Positions 18,193-27,490 of a stretch of DNA of 64,000 nucleotides are shown one piece after another. This stretch comes from Massilia agilis (GTDB lineage: Bacteria > Pseudomonadota > Gammaproteobacteria > Burkholderiales > Burkholderiaceae_D). The position numbers and the translations under genes were made by a program. The DNA lies in NCBI RefSeq assembly GCF_024756255.1, contig NZ_JANUHB010000006.1, positions 124,001 to 188,000 of the forward strand. Direction: 5' to 3'. The notes below the pieces were generated by a model. It was not told the DNA's origin. It did no database searches and saw only the letters and a program-made list of their open reading frames with translations. Each line of letters starts with the position of its first letter. Within the stretch, counting starts at the first letter, position 1.

Positions 18193-19468
18193 GGTGCTGG
18201 CCCAGGCGCTTGCCCAGGCATAGCAGGGTGAGCGTGGGCGGCAGGCCCCACGGGTCCGGGATCACCGAGGCGTCGCACACGTACAGGCCGGCGGTGGCCG
18301 TGCGCAGGTCGCTGTCCACACCGTGCCCGATACGCACGCTGCCGCCCGGGTGCGCGGCGAAGTGCCAGGTCTTGAAGATGCCGCGCGCGCCGGCCTGGCG
18401 CAGGATGTCGCCCGCCAGCGCAATGCCGCGTGCGAAGCGCTCGCGCTCAGGCTCCCCCAGCCGCTTGCTGACCCAGCGCGGGCCGACCGCGCCGCCGATC
18501 TCGTCGCGGATCTTGACCATCATGCTCAAGGTGCGGCGGTGCGAAAACAGCCGGTCCAGCCGGCCCACCTGGGCCGCGAACGCCTGGTACATCGGGCGCG
18601 GCAGGGTCAGGTCGGCCAGCGATATGCCCTCGTCGTGCAGCACCATCCCGGCCGCCATCGGCACTTCGGCGCCGCCGTCGATGTCGTCCACCATGCCCAT
18701 CACCGCCACCACCGGATCGCTGAAGAACGGCGCGCGGCGCGGGCCCAGCCCGGAGCGGTGCAAAATGCGCGGGCTGCCCACGCCGCCGCCCGAGAGCACC
18801 ACCAGCGGCGCCCTGATCGTGCGCGGCCGGCCGCCGATGGTGGCTTCGACCCCGGCCGCACGGCCGCCCTCGACCAGCACCCGCTGTACCTGCGCGCGGT
18901 CCGCCACCTGCGCCCCGTGCGCGCAGGCCTCGTCCAGCAGGTCGCGCGCCGTCCACTTGGCGCCGAACGGGCAGCCGTACACGCAGCGCCAGCAGCCGCT
19001 GCGGCAGCTTTGCGGGCGGATCATCTTGTCCAGCTTGCGCCAGGGGAGCGAGAGCGACTGCGCGGCCTGCATCATGCGCGTGGCCATGGGACCGACCAGG
19101 TTGTCCGGCAGCGGCGCCATCGGCAGTTCGGCGGACAGTTCGGCCAGCGCGCTCGCCAGGTCGATGCCGTGGGCCGCGAACATGGCCGCGGGCGGCGGCG
19201 CGGCGGTGGCGAAGTTGATCGCCGAACTGCCGCCCGCCGTGATCCCGCTGACCATCAGCGAGGCGTCGCTGTGGAAGAACGCGCCGCGTCCCGGCACGGC
19301 CGCGATGGCGGCCATCTGCGCCAGCGTGCCGGCAAGCGGCGCCGCGCTGCCCTGCTCCAGGACCAGCACGCGCAGGCCACGCCGCGCCAGCTCGCGCGCG
19401 GTGCTGGCGCCACCGGGGCCGCTGCCGGCGACGATCACGTCATAGGATTCGCGCAAGGTGATAGGCAT
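18167..19468 (-). CDS. GMC family FAD-dependent oxidoreductase
   Basis: A 433-residue flavoenzyme. The N-terminal dinucleotide fold is YDVIVAGSGPGGAS (about residues 9-22). A substrate/FAD block, GGSSAINFATAAPP, follows. There is a cysteine-rich stretch, CRSGCWRCVYGC, as in the alcohol-oxidase/long-chain alcohol dehydrogenase branch. The C-terminal GMC signature contains HPGGSVRIG and DASVIPDPWGLPPTLT. Likely it oxidises an alcohol or sterol-like substrate; the specificity is not visible. It is short for a GMC enzyme (many exceed 500 residues). Start: ATG at 19468; an ATG at 19477 would add three residues. It lies 32 bases downstream of a co-directional MerR/TipAS regulator gene and may be in its transcript. 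Its 3' end overlaps slyX. Confidence 0.85.
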   Translation of the reverse strand: MPITLRESYDVIVAGSGPGGASTARELARRGLRVLVLEQGSAAPLAGTLAQMAAIAAVPGRGAFFHSDASLMVSGITAGGSSAINFATAAPPPAAMFAAHGIDLASALAELSAELPMAPLPDNLVGPMATRMMQAAQSLSLPWRKLDKMIRPQSCRSGCWRCVYGCPFGAKWTARDLLDEACAHGAQVADRAQVQRVLVEGGRAAGVEATIGGRPRTIRAPLVVLSGGGVGSPRILHRSGLGPRRAPFFSDPVVAVMGMVDDIDGGAEVPMAAGMVLHDEGISLADLTLPRPMYQAFAAQVGRLDRLFSHRRTLSMMVKIRDEIGGAVGPRWVSKRLGEPERERFARGIALAGDILRQAGARGIFKTWHFAAHPGGSVRIGHGVDSDLRTATAGLYVCDASVIPDPWGLPPTLTLLCLGKRLGQHLSSGAAAR

Positions 19469-19500
19469 GGCGCGCATCCTATCACGCAAGCCGCCAGCGA

Positions 19501-20511
19501 TCAGGGCGCGGCGTCGGCCGCCTGCAGCCAGGCCACCATCGCGTCGCTCATGCCCACGCCCATCCGCAGCAGCGGCTCGGAGCCGATCGCCTTGCGGAAC
19601 AGGGGCACGGTCGCGGGGTCGCTGCCGACCATGTCGACGAACAGCTCGGCCTTCTGCCGCGCCAGCTCGCGTGACGCGCTCGCGCGCGCCGACGGATCGG
19701 CCTGCATCTGCGCCCTGATCCGGTCGAACAGCGCGGGCCACTCGTGGCCGCGGCTGGCGTGGTGGCGGCGCATCTGCGCGATCACGGCAGGGGGCAGGTA
19801 TTTGCCATAGAGCTCCAGGCGCAATGCGCCGATCGCATCGATGATCCAGGCGCGCAGCTCCACCGAAATGCCGGTCTCCTGCTGCGCCTGCGGTTCGTTG
19901 GTCAGCATGTGGTCGAGCTTGCGGGCCAGGTCCTGGTTGCCGCCGGTGTCGCGGTCGAGGATCTCCAGCCAGCGCCGCGCCACCTGCGTGGCCTGGGCGC
20001 TGTCCGGCGCGATCCCGCGCGCCATCAGCGCGCGCACCTGGCTGACGAGTGCCTGCCAGTCCAGCTTCGACTCCTTGGCCTGGACGAGCCGCAGTTGCTG
20101 CAGCTCGGCTTGCGAAAAGTATTTGTCGTACATGGTCATCTGCTCCAGAGTGGTTAGCCAGGTGGACAGCTCGGGAGCCTCGCCGCGGGCCAGTTGCGCA
20201 CGCACGCGCAGCAGCTGGTCGCGCATGCTGGTGGCTTCGTCGATCTGGCGATCGAGGCAGGCCAGCTGGCGCTCGATGACCGCCAGCGGCGAGGCATCCG
20301 GACTGTCCAGGTAAGCCCCGATGTCGGCCAGCGCCATGCCGAATTTGCGCAGCGCCTGGATCTGCTGCAGGCGCGCCACGTCGTCACGGTCGTACAGCCG
20401 GTAGCCGGCATCGGAACGCGCGGAAGGCCGCAGCAGCCCGATGCTGTCGTAGTGATGGAGCGTGCGCACCGTCAGGCCCGCGCGCTCGGCCAGCTCACCC
20501 ACTTTCAGCAT
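19501..20511 (-). CDS. MerR family transcriptional regulator with TipAS-like ligand domain
   Basis: A 336-residue regulator. Residues 1-75 are a MerR winged helix (LKVGELAERAGLTVRTLHHYD, then GYRLYDRDDVARLQQI). A long dimerisation helix follows (VIERQLACLDRQIDEATSMRDQLL), then a TipAS-type antibiotic-recognition region, apparently doubled (MYDKYFSQAEL to LDHML, and YGKYLPPAVIAQM to the end). TipAS-type regulators of the TipAL/Mta/SkgA group sense drugs or stress and activate target genes. ATG at 20511 is preceded by a strong AGGAGGAG; the longer frame to 20556 is rejected. A textbook MerR-type promoter with a 19-base spacer lies just upstream on the same strand, so autoregulation is likely. 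The downstream GMC oxidoreductase may be co-transcribed. Confidence 0.92.
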   Translation of the reverse strand: MLKVGELAERAGLTVRTLHHYDSIGLLRPSARSDAGYRLYDRDDVARLQQIQALRKFGMALADIGAYLDSPDASPLAVIERQLACLDRQIDEATSMRDQLLRVRAQLARGEAPELSTWLTTLEQMTMYDKYFSQAELQQLRLVQAKESKLDWQALVSQVRALMARGIAPDSAQATQVARRWLEILDRDTGGNQDLARKLDHMLTNEPQAQQETGISVELRAWIIDAIGALRLELYGKYLPPAVIAQMRRHHASRGHEWPALFDRIRAQMQADPSARASASRELARQKAELFVDMVGSDPATVPLFRKAIGSEPLLRMGVGMSDAMVAWLQAADAAP

Positions 20512-20541
20512 CGAACTCCTCCTTTCTTCCACGGTGAACCC

Positions 20542-20572
20542 AGTCTGATGCCTCACGTTGCGTGAGGGTCAA
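20542..20572 (-). promoter_or_regulatory. MerR-type promoter/operator with 19-base spacer
   Basis: On the minus strand TTGACC (20572..20567) and CAGACT (20547..20542) are 19 bases apart. That is the over-long spacing typical of promoters that MerR proteins activate by DNA distortion. Centred in the spacer is the perfect inverted repeat CCTCACGTTGCGTGAGG (20551-20567). It is 30 bases upstream of the MerR/TipAS start codon, so it is most likely its autoregulatory operator. Confidence 0.8.
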
Positions 20573-20651
20573 GCATTATGACTTGCGTAAACACATCGGT
20601 GATGCAATATTGCAAGCTTCGTTCAATATCTGTTGATCCGGAGAGGGCGTG

Positions 20652-22586
20652 ATGATCCAGAAAGTCGAAGACTACTACACCGTCGTGCGCAGCTCGGTCC
20701 CGGCGCCGACGAAGAGCGCGTCGCAGGCGATTCCGGAAGTGGTGGATGCCAATCACGACGGGATCGGCGACATGCTGGTGTTTGGTGCCTACTATCCGTT
20801 CAACGGCACCAATCCGTCGCCCCAGGCCGCTACGTTGTTGCTTGGCAAGGGTGACGGCACCTACGTCCCGGCCCCGGACTTGCTGCCGGCCGGTTTCGGC
20901 ACGGTGCACGCACGCGAAGTCGTGCAGGGCGACTTCAACGAGGACGGCGTGGCCGACCTGTTCATCGCCGATCATGGCTACGACGCGCCACCGTTCCCGG
21001 GCGCGCAGAACCACTTGCTGCTGGGCAAGGCCAGCGGCGGCTATGTGGATGCGACCGCCAACCTGCCGCAGCTTTCGGACTTCACGCACAGCGCCGCCGC
21101 CGGCGACATCAACGGTGACGGGCACCTGGACCTATTCGTGGGAAACGTGGGCAGTGGGCCCGATTCCTATTTCCTGCTCGGCGACGGCAAGGGCAACTTC
21201 ACCCGCACGAACGCGGGACTGCCGCTGGACGCGGGCGGCCTGCTCAGCCAGGGTGCACAAAAATTCAAGTTCACCGCCTCCCTGCTGACCGACCTGAACG
21301 GGGACGGCCGGCCCGAGCTGGTGCTTGGCAATGACGGCACCACCTTCATTCCCGAGCATCGCTCGCTGGTGTTCTGGAACACCGGGCAGGGCTACGGCGC
21401 CAACAATGTCTCCTACCTTCCGCAAGGCTACTTCGGCGATGCCCGCCTGGTGCACGACATCGCTGCCATGGATATTGACGGCGATGGCGACAACGACCTG
21501 CTGCTGCTCAGTTCCGAGACGATCCCGAGCGACGCTTATGCCGACGGCTGGGCGCTCGACGTGGTCCGCAACGACAAGGCCAGCTTCGTGGCCGACACGC
21601 TCGGCCACTTCGCCGCCGCCGACAGCCATGAGGGCCTGCCGAACGAGAACAGCAAAATCGGCGCGAGCGAATTCATCCGGCTGATGGACGTGAACGGTGA
21701 CGGCACCAGGGACGTGGTCATCACCCAGTTCATGAACAACCAGCCAAGCGCCAACACGCCGGTGGTCTGGACCAATGACGGTTTTGGCCACTTCGAGGTA
21801 GCGCTGCGCGCCGGCCAGCTCAATACGCTCATGAACGACCAGTGGTTCGTCGGCGTGTTCAACGTGCCGGTGATGACGGCCAAGGGCCTGAGCTTCACCT
21901 CCACCAACGTCAACGCCGGCACCCTGTACGAATCTACCGCGCTGGCCAGCCAGATGCTGCCGCCGGCCGCCCGCATCACCGCCACCTCCGGCAACGACAG
22001 GATCATGCAGAACAAGGCCGACAACGTGATCGACGGCGGCGCCGGCCTGGACAAGGTCGTGTACGGGAAGGCCGCGTCCTCGTACAGCATCAGCGTGGCC
22101 AACGGAACGGTGACGGTGCGCGACACGACCGGCGCGGACGGCGTGGACTCGCTGTCCAACGTCGAGCGCCTGCTGTTCGCCGACAAGGAGGTGGCGTTCG
22201 ACGTTGACGGCACCGCCGGCCAGTGCTACCGCGTGTATCAGGCCGCATTCGGCCGCACGCCGGACCCGGGCGGGCTCGGTTTCTGGATCTCGGCAATGGA
22301 CAAGGGCACATCGCTGGCCAACGTGGCGGCCGGCTTTGCGGCCTCCCCGGAATTCCGGGACGTGTATGGCGCCAACCCGACCGGCACGCAGATCGTGCAG
22401 AAGTTCTACCAGAACGTGCTGCACCGCGACGGCGCGCCCGTCGAAGTGGCCTACTGGGCCGATGTGCTTGACCGCAAGCTCGCCACCGTGGCCGAGGTGC
22501 TGGTGGGCTTCAGCGAAAGCCATGAGAACCAGACCGCCCTGGTGGGCGTAATGTCGGCCGGCTTCGGGTACACGCCTTACCCTTGA
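20652..22586 (+). CDS. FG-GAP/VCBS calcium-binding repeat protein with C-terminal DUF4214
   Basis: A 644-residue probable extracellular protein without a Sec signal. Residues about 30-370 carry at least six Asp-rich calcium loops of FG-GAP type: DANHDGIGDM, DFNEDGVADL, DINGDGHLDL, DLNGDGRPEL, DIDGDGDNDL and DVNGDGTRDV. They suggest an integrin-like beta-propeller for adhesion or ligand binding. After a linker comes an RTX-like motif (NVIDGGAGLDKVVYG), then DUF4214 (YRVYQAAFGRTPDPGGLGFW, VLHRDGAPVE, FSESHENQTALV). The tail is clearly homologous to that of the metalloprotease at 15784, although the N-terminal domains are unrelated. ATG at 20652 is preceded by GGAGAGG. It is divergent from the MerR/TipAS gene, whose operator lies about 85 bases upstream. 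Confidence 0.85.
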   Translation: MIQKVEDYYTVVRSSVPAPTKSASQAIPEVVDANHDGIGDMLVFGAYYPFNGTNPSPQAATLLLGKGDGTYVPAPDLLPAGFGTVHAREVVQGDFNEDGVADLFIADHGYDAPPFPGAQNHLLLGKASGGYVDATANLPQLSDFTHSAAAGDINGDGHLDLFVGNVGSGPDSYFLLGDGKGNFTRTNAGLPLDAGGLLSQGAQKFKFTASLLTDLNGDGRPELVLGNDGTTFIPEHRSLVFWNTGQGYGANNVSYLPQGYFGDARLVHDIAAMDIDGDGDNDLLLLSSETIPSDAYADGWALDVVRNDKASFVADTLGHFAAADSHEGLPNENSKIGASEFIRLMDVNGDGTRDVVITQFMNNQPSANTPVVWTNDGFGHFEVALRAGQLNTLMNDQWFVGVFNVPVMTAKGLSFTSTNVNAGTLYESTALASQMLPPAARITATSGNDRIMQNKADNVIDGGAGLDKVVYGKAASSYSISVANGTVTVRDTTGADGVDSLSNVERLLFADKEVAFDVDGTAGQCYRVYQAAFGRTPDPGGLGFWISAMDKGTSLANVAAGFAASPEFRDVYGANPTGTQIVQKFYQNVLHRDGAPVEVAYWADVLDRKLATVAEVLVGFSESHENQTALVGVMSAGFGYTPYP

Positions 22587-22592
22587 GCGTCG

Positions 22593-22982
22593 ATGGAACT
22601 GTTCCTGGAACAGCTGCTTCAGATCGTCCTTGAATTCGTCGTGGAAGTGTTCGGCGAGGTGCTGGCCGAATTCGGCCTGCGCTGCACCACCGAGGCGTTC
22701 AAGCGCGAGCCCACGCCGTGGCTGGCGGCAATCGGCTACGTCATCCTGGGCGCGCTGGCGGGCCTCGTCAGTGTCTTCCTCGTGCCGCCGCTGCTCGCCG
22801 GGATGCACCTGCGCCTGGCCAACCTGGCGCTGACCCCGGTATTTGCCGGCGCCGTCATGGTCCTGATCGGCGCGTGGCGGCGCCGCCGCGAGCAGGTCGT
22901 CGTCCGGCTCGACAGCTTCGCCTACGGCTACCTGTTCGCGCTGTCGATGGCGCTGGTGCGCTTCTGGCTGGCCAAGCCGTAA
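22593..22982 (+). CDS. Small hypothetical inner-membrane protein
   Basis: A 129-residue protein, not recognised. An amphipathic acidic N-terminus (MELFLEQLLQIVLEFVVEVF) is followed by three hydrophobic segments at about residues 42-66, 74-93 and 108-126, with a basic RRRRE loop between the second and third. It begins six bases after the FG-GAP gene stop and is probably in the same transcript. No function is inferred. Confidence 0.7.
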   Translation: MELFLEQLLQIVLEFVVEVFGEVLAEFGLRCTTEAFKREPTPWLAAIGYVILGALAGLVSVFLVPPLLAGMHLRLANLALTPVFAGAVMVLIGAWRRRREQVVVRLDSFAYGYLFALSMALVRFWLAKP

Positions 22983-23125
22983 AGCTGTTGCTATCCGGTG
23001 TCCTTACGTACTGACATGCATACCTTTTCCTTGTGACGACTGAGCAATAAGCCTGCTATGATCTTGCGCGCATACGCCTGCCGGGTTCGCTTGGCAGCAT
23101 GACAACCGTGTTCGCGAAAGACTCC

Positions 23126-25261
23126 ATGAACCGTCCACAACTGCTCATCGTTGCAGCCAGCCTCGCGCTCGCGCATGCAGCGGTCGCCGCCCCTGTCGCA
23201 GCCGGTCCCGCGCTCGACGCCTCCAACCCCTTCGCCAAGCCCAGCGCCCTGCCGCTGCACTACCCGGCCTTTGACAAGATCAAGGACGAGCACTTCATGC
23301 CCGCGTTCGAAGCCGGCATGCGCGAGCAGCTGCGCGAAGTGGCCGGCATTGCGGCGAACAAGCGGGCGCCCAGCTTTGACAACACGATCGTCGCGCTGGA
23401 GCGCTCGGGCCAGCTGCTCACGCGCGTGGGCACCACGTTCTCGAACCTGCAGACGGCCAACACCAACGACAAGCTGGACGAGATCGACCGCGAAATCCAG
23501 CCCAGGCTGGCCGCGCACCACGACGCCATCTACCTGAACGACAAGCTGTGGGCGCGCGTCAAGGCGCTGTACGACAAGCGCGCCAGCCTGGGGCTGGACG
23601 CCGAATCGCTGCACCTGCTCGAGCGCTACCACCGCGACTTCGTGCGCGCCGGCGCCAATCTTGCGCCCGCGGACAAGGAAAAGCTGAAGGCCTACAACGG
23701 CGAGATCGCCGCGTTGCAGTCCAGGTTCTCGCAGAACACGCTCAAGGAAGCCAACGCATCGGCGGTGGTGGTGGACACGCGCGCCGAGCTCGATGGCTTG
23801 TCCAACGCGCAGGTCGATGCCGCCGCCGCGGAAGCGAAGAAGCGCGGCCTGGATGGCAAGTTCGTGCTCGTCCTCGGCAACACCACCGGCCAGGCGGCGC
23901 TTGCCGAACTGACCAACCGCAGCGTGCGCGAGCGACTGCTGGCGGCATCGCTGGCACGCGGCAGCCGCGGCGGCGAATTCGACAACCGCGAGCTGGTGCT
24001 GCGCCTGGTGAAGCTGCGCGCCGAAAAGGCAGCGCTGCTCGGCTACCCGAATTTCGCGGCCTACTCGGTCGAAACCGAAACGGCAAAGAATCCCGAGGCG
24101 ATCAACAAGCTGCTGGCCGACGTGATCAAGCCGGCAGAAGCCAACGCGCACGGCGAGGCGGCCGAAATCCAGAAAGTGATCGACGCCGAACACGGCGGCT
24201 TCCAGGCCGGCCCGCAGGACTGGTCCTACTACACCGACAAGGTGCGATCGCAGAAATTTGCGTTCGACGAAAGCCAGCTCAAGCCCTATTTCGAGCTGAA
24301 CAACGTCGTACTGAACGGCGTGTTCTACGCGGCCAACAAGGAGTTCGGCATCAGCTTCAAGGAGCGCCACGACCTGCCCGTGTACGACCCGGACGTGCGC
24401 ACGTTCGACGTGTTCGACGCCGACGGCAAGCAGCTGGCGATCTTCATCATGGACTACTACGCGCGCCCGAACAAACAGGGTGGCGCGTGGGAGAACGAGT
24501 ACGTCTCGCAGTCCAAACTGCTGGGCACCTACCCGGTGGTCGCGAACCACCTGAACATACCGAAGCCGCCCGCTGGCCAGCCCACCCTGCTGACCTTCGA
24601 CGAAGTGACCACCGCCTTCCACGAGTTCGGCCACGCGCTGCACAGTATGTTCTCGAACGTGAAGTACCCGACCTTCGCCGGCGCCAACACCGCGCGCGAC
24701 TTCGTCGAGTACCCGTCACAGCAGAACGAAATGTGGGCCACCTGGCCCGAAGTGCTGGCCCACTACGCCAAGCATTACCAGACCGGGGCCGTGATGCCGA
24801 AGGACCTGCTCGACAAGGTGCTGGCGACCAAGACCTTCAACATGGGCTTCATCACCACCGAGTACACGGCGGCGGCGATCCTGGACCAGCGCTGGCACCA
24901 GCTCGCGCCCAGCCAGATCCCGGCCGACGTGCCGGCCTTCGAGGCGCAGGCATTGAAGAACGCCGGCGCCGACTACGCCCTGGTGCCGCCGCGCTACCGC
25001 ACGACCTATTTCTCGCACAGCTTCTCGCTGGGTTACTCGGCCGGCTACTACGCCTACCTGTGGAGCGAAAAGCTGGCCGCCGATACCTCGGCATGGTTCA
25101 AGGAAAACGGCGGCCTGCTGCGCAAGAACGGCGACTACTACCGCAAGATGGTACTGTCGCGCGGCTCTTCGCAGGACGAGCTGGAGACCTACCACAACTT
25201 CCGCGGCCGCGATGCGGACATCAAGCCGCTGCTGCTGCGCCGCGGCCTGGCCACTGAATGA
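23126..25261 (+). CDS. M3 family metallopeptidase (peptidyl-dipeptidase Dcp-like), copy 1
   Basis: A 711-residue zinc peptidase that cleaves oligopeptides. The signal peptide (MNRPQLLIVAASLALAHAAVAA) predicts a periplasmic location, unlike cytoplasmic Dcp or OpdA. The zinc site is FHEFGHALH (His499, Glu500, His503), with a third ligand expected in the following DFVEYPSQ segment. The C-terminal YFSHSFSLGYSAGYYAYLW block is the usual M3 substrate-binding region. ATG at 23126 is chosen because it begins the signal peptide; an ATG at 23099 would add nine residues. A close paralogue follows 47 bases downstream in the same direction. Confidence 0.93.
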   Translation: MNRPQLLIVAASLALAHAAVAAPVAAGPALDASNPFAKPSALPLHYPAFDKIKDEHFMPAFEAGMREQLREVAGIAANKRAPSFDNTIVALERSGQLLTRVGTTFSNLQTANTNDKLDEIDREIQPRLAAHHDAIYLNDKLWARVKALYDKRASLGLDAESLHLLERYHRDFVRAGANLAPADKEKLKAYNGEIAALQSRFSQNTLKEANASAVVVDTRAELDGLSNAQVDAAAAEAKKRGLDGKFVLVLGNTTGQAALAELTNRSVRERLLAASLARGSRGGEFDNRELVLRLVKLRAEKAALLGYPNFAAYSVETETAKNPEAINKLLADVIKPAEANAHGEAAEIQKVIDAEHGGFQAGPQDWSYYTDKVRSQKFAFDESQLKPYFELNNVVLNGVFYAANKEFGISFKERHDLPVYDPDVRTFDVFDADGKQLAIFIMDYYARPNKQGGAWENEYVSQSKLLGTYPVVANHLNIPKPPAGQPTLLTFDEVTTAFHEFGHALHSMFSNVKYPTFAGANTARDFVEYPSQQNEMWATWPEVLAHYAKHYQTGAVMPKDLLDKVLATKTFNMGFITTEYTAAAILDQRWHQLAPSQIPADVPAFEAQALKNAGADYALVPPRYRTTYFSHSFSLGYSAGYYAYLWSEKLAADTSAWFKENGGLLRKNGDYYRKMVLSRGSSQDELETYHNFRGRDADIKPLLLRRGLATE

Positions 25262-25308
25262 CCGGATGATCCCGATCGCCCTTTGACAACAACACTCCAC
25301 AAGAGACA

Positions 25309-27435
25309 ATGAACCGCAACCACATCCTCATCGCCGCCGTCGCCATGGCCGCCGCCCAATTCGCCCACGCCGAACCGGCCTCGATGCTGCCCGCGTCGAA
25401 CCCGTTCGCCAGGGAGAGCACCCTGCCGTTCAAGTATCCGGCGTTCGACAAGATCAAGAACGAGGACTACGAACCGGCCTTCATGGAAGGCATGCGCGTG
25501 CAGGCCGCTGAAATCGAGGCGATCGCCAACAACAAGGCCGCGCCCACGTTCGATAACACCGTCGTGGCGATGGAGCGTTCGGGCCGGCTGCTGAACCGGG
25601 TGCAGTCCGTGTTCTTCAACCTGGCCGGCTGCAACACCAACGAGGAGATGCAGAAGCTGGACAAGAAGCTGGCGCCGATGCTGGCTGCGCACAGCGACGC
25701 GATCCGCCTGAACAGCAAGCTGTACCAGCGCATCGACACCCTGTACGCCAAGCGCGACAAGCTGCACCTGGACGCCGAGTCCAAGTACCTGCTGGAGCGC
25801 TACCACACCGACTTCGTGCGCGCCGGCGCCCAGCTGTCGGATGCCGACAAGGCGAAGCTGAAGGCCTACAACGCCGAGATCGCGGGCCTGCAGACCCAGT
25901 TCAGCCAGAACGTGCTGAAGGAAGCCAACGCCTCGGCGCTGGTGGTGAACACCCGCGAGGAGCTGGCCGGCATGTCGGACAAGGCGATCGACGCCGCCGC
26001 TGCCGAGGCGAAGAAGCGCGGCATGGACGGCAAGTTCGTGGTCCCGGTTGTGAACACCACCCAGCAGGCCCCGCTGGCCGTGCTGACCAACCGCGCCACG
26101 CGCGAGAAGCTGCTGTCGCTGTCGCTGGCGCGCGGCAGCCACGGCGGCGAATTCGACAACCGCGAGTTGGTGCTCAAGCTGGCCAAGGCACGCGCCGAGC
26201 GCGCCAAGCTGCTGGGCTACCCGAGCCACGCCGCCTACATGCTGGAAGACCAGACCGCGAAGAACACCGACGCCGTCAACAAGCTGCTGGCCGAATTCGC
26301 CAAGCCGGCGGTGCGCAACGCGAAAAAGGAAGCGGCCGAAATCCAGAAGGTCATCGATGCCGAGAAGGGTGGTTTCGAAGCGACCGCATACGACTGGGAC
26401 TTCTACACCGACAAGGTGCGCCAGGCCAAATACTCGTTCGACCAGAACCAGCTGCGCCCCTACTTCGAGTACAACACGGTGCTGCTCAACGGCGTGTTCT
26501 TCGCCGCGAACAAGGAATACGGCTTGACCTTCAAGGAGCGCCACGACCTGCCGGTGTATAACCCGGACGTGCGCGTGTTCGACGTGTTCGACGCCGACGG
26601 CAAGCAGCTCGCGATCTTCCTGCACGACCCGTATGCGCGCTCGAACAAGCGTGGCGGCGCGTGGATGAACGCCTACGTCAACCAGAGCAAGCTGCTGGGC
26701 AACCAGCCGGTGATCGCCAACCACCTGAACATCCCCAAGCCGGCAGCGGGCGAGCCGACCCTGCTGACCTACGACGAAGTGCGCACCATGTTCCACGAGT
26801 TCGGCCACGCGCTGCACGGCATGTTCTCGAACGTGAAGTACCCGCGCTTTGCCGGCACTCGCGTGCCGCGTGACGTCGGCGAATTCCCGTCGCAGGTCAA
26901 CGAGATGTGGATGGCCTGGCCGGAAGTGCTGGCCAACTACGCCAAGCACTACCAGACCGGCGCGCCGATGCCCAAGGAACTGCTGGATAAGGTGACCGCG
27001 TCGCAGAAGTTCAACGAAGGCTACCGCACCACCGAGTACCTGGCCGCGTCGATGCTGGACCAGAGCTGGCACCAGCTGACGGCCGACCAGATTCCGACCG
27101 ACGTGCTGGGCTTTGAAGCGAACGCGCTGCACCAGTGGGGCGTGGACTTCCCGCTGGTCCCGCCGCGCTACCGCACCACCTACTTCTCGCACGTGTTCTC
27201 GGGCGGCTACTCGTCGGGCTACTACGGCTACCTGTGGGCCGAGAAGCTGGACGCCGACACCGTCGAGTGGTTCAAGGAGAACGGGGGCCTCTTGCGCAAG
27301 AACGGCGACCGCTTCCGCAAGATGCTGCTCTCGCGCGGCGGCTCGGCCGACGTGATGGAGATGTACCGTTCGTTCCGCGGCCGCGATCCGGTCATCCAGC
27401 CGCTGCTGGAGCGTCGTGGCCTGACTGGCGAGTAA
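25309..27435 (+). CDS. M3 family metallopeptidase (peptidyl-dipeptidase Dcp-like), copy 2
   Basis: A 708-residue paralogue of the preceding gene, with the same architecture: signal peptide MNRNHILIAAVAMAAAQFAHA, zinc site FHEFGHALHGMF (His496, Glu497, His500), DVGEFPSQVNEMW, and YFSHVFSGGYSSGYYGYLW near the end. Long blocks are identical in both copies, for example RHDLPVY and VFDVFDADGKQLAIF, while the segments near the active-site mouth differ. It is expected in the periplasm. A Rho-independent terminator follows, so the two peptidase genes form one unit. Confidence 0.93.
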   Translation: MNRNHILIAAVAMAAAQFAHAEPASMLPASNPFARESTLPFKYPAFDKIKNEDYEPAFMEGMRVQAAEIEAIANNKAAPTFDNTVVAMERSGRLLNRVQSVFFNLAGCNTNEEMQKLDKKLAPMLAAHSDAIRLNSKLYQRIDTLYAKRDKLHLDAESKYLLERYHTDFVRAGAQLSDADKAKLKAYNAEIAGLQTQFSQNVLKEANASALVVNTREELAGMSDKAIDAAAAEAKKRGMDGKFVVPVVNTTQQAPLAVLTNRATREKLLSLSLARGSHGGEFDNRELVLKLAKARAERAKLLGYPSHAAYMLEDQTAKNTDAVNKLLAEFAKPAVRNAKKEAAEIQKVIDAEKGGFEATAYDWDFYTDKVRQAKYSFDQNQLRPYFEYNTVLLNGVFFAANKEYGLTFKERHDLPVYNPDVRVFDVFDADGKQLAIFLHDPYARSNKRGGAWMNAYVNQSKLLGNQPVIANHLNIPKPAAGEPTLLTYDEVRTMFHEFGHALHGMFSNVKYPRFAGTRVPRDVGEFPSQVNEMWMAWPEVLANYAKHYQTGAPMPKELLDKVTASQKFNEGYRTTEYLAASMLDQSWHQLTADQIPTDVLGFEANALHQWGVDFPLVPPRYRTTYFSHVFSGGYSSGYYGYLWAEKLDADTVEWFKENGGLLRKNGDRFRKMLLSRGGSADVMEMYRSFRGRDPVIQPLLERRGLTGE

Positions 27436-27453
27436 TCGCCGCCTGCGTCACCA

Positions 27454-27485
27454 AAGCCCGCCCGCGCAAGCCGGCGGGCTTTTTC
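27454..27485 (+). terminator. Rho-independent terminator after the M3 peptidase pair
   Basis: Inverted arms AAGCCCGCC (27454-27462) and GGCGGGCTT (27473-27481) enclose a 10-base loop and run into a T tract (CTTTTTCG). It lies 19 bases past the second peptidase stop. Confidence 0.85.
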
Positions 27486-27490
27486 GTTAG

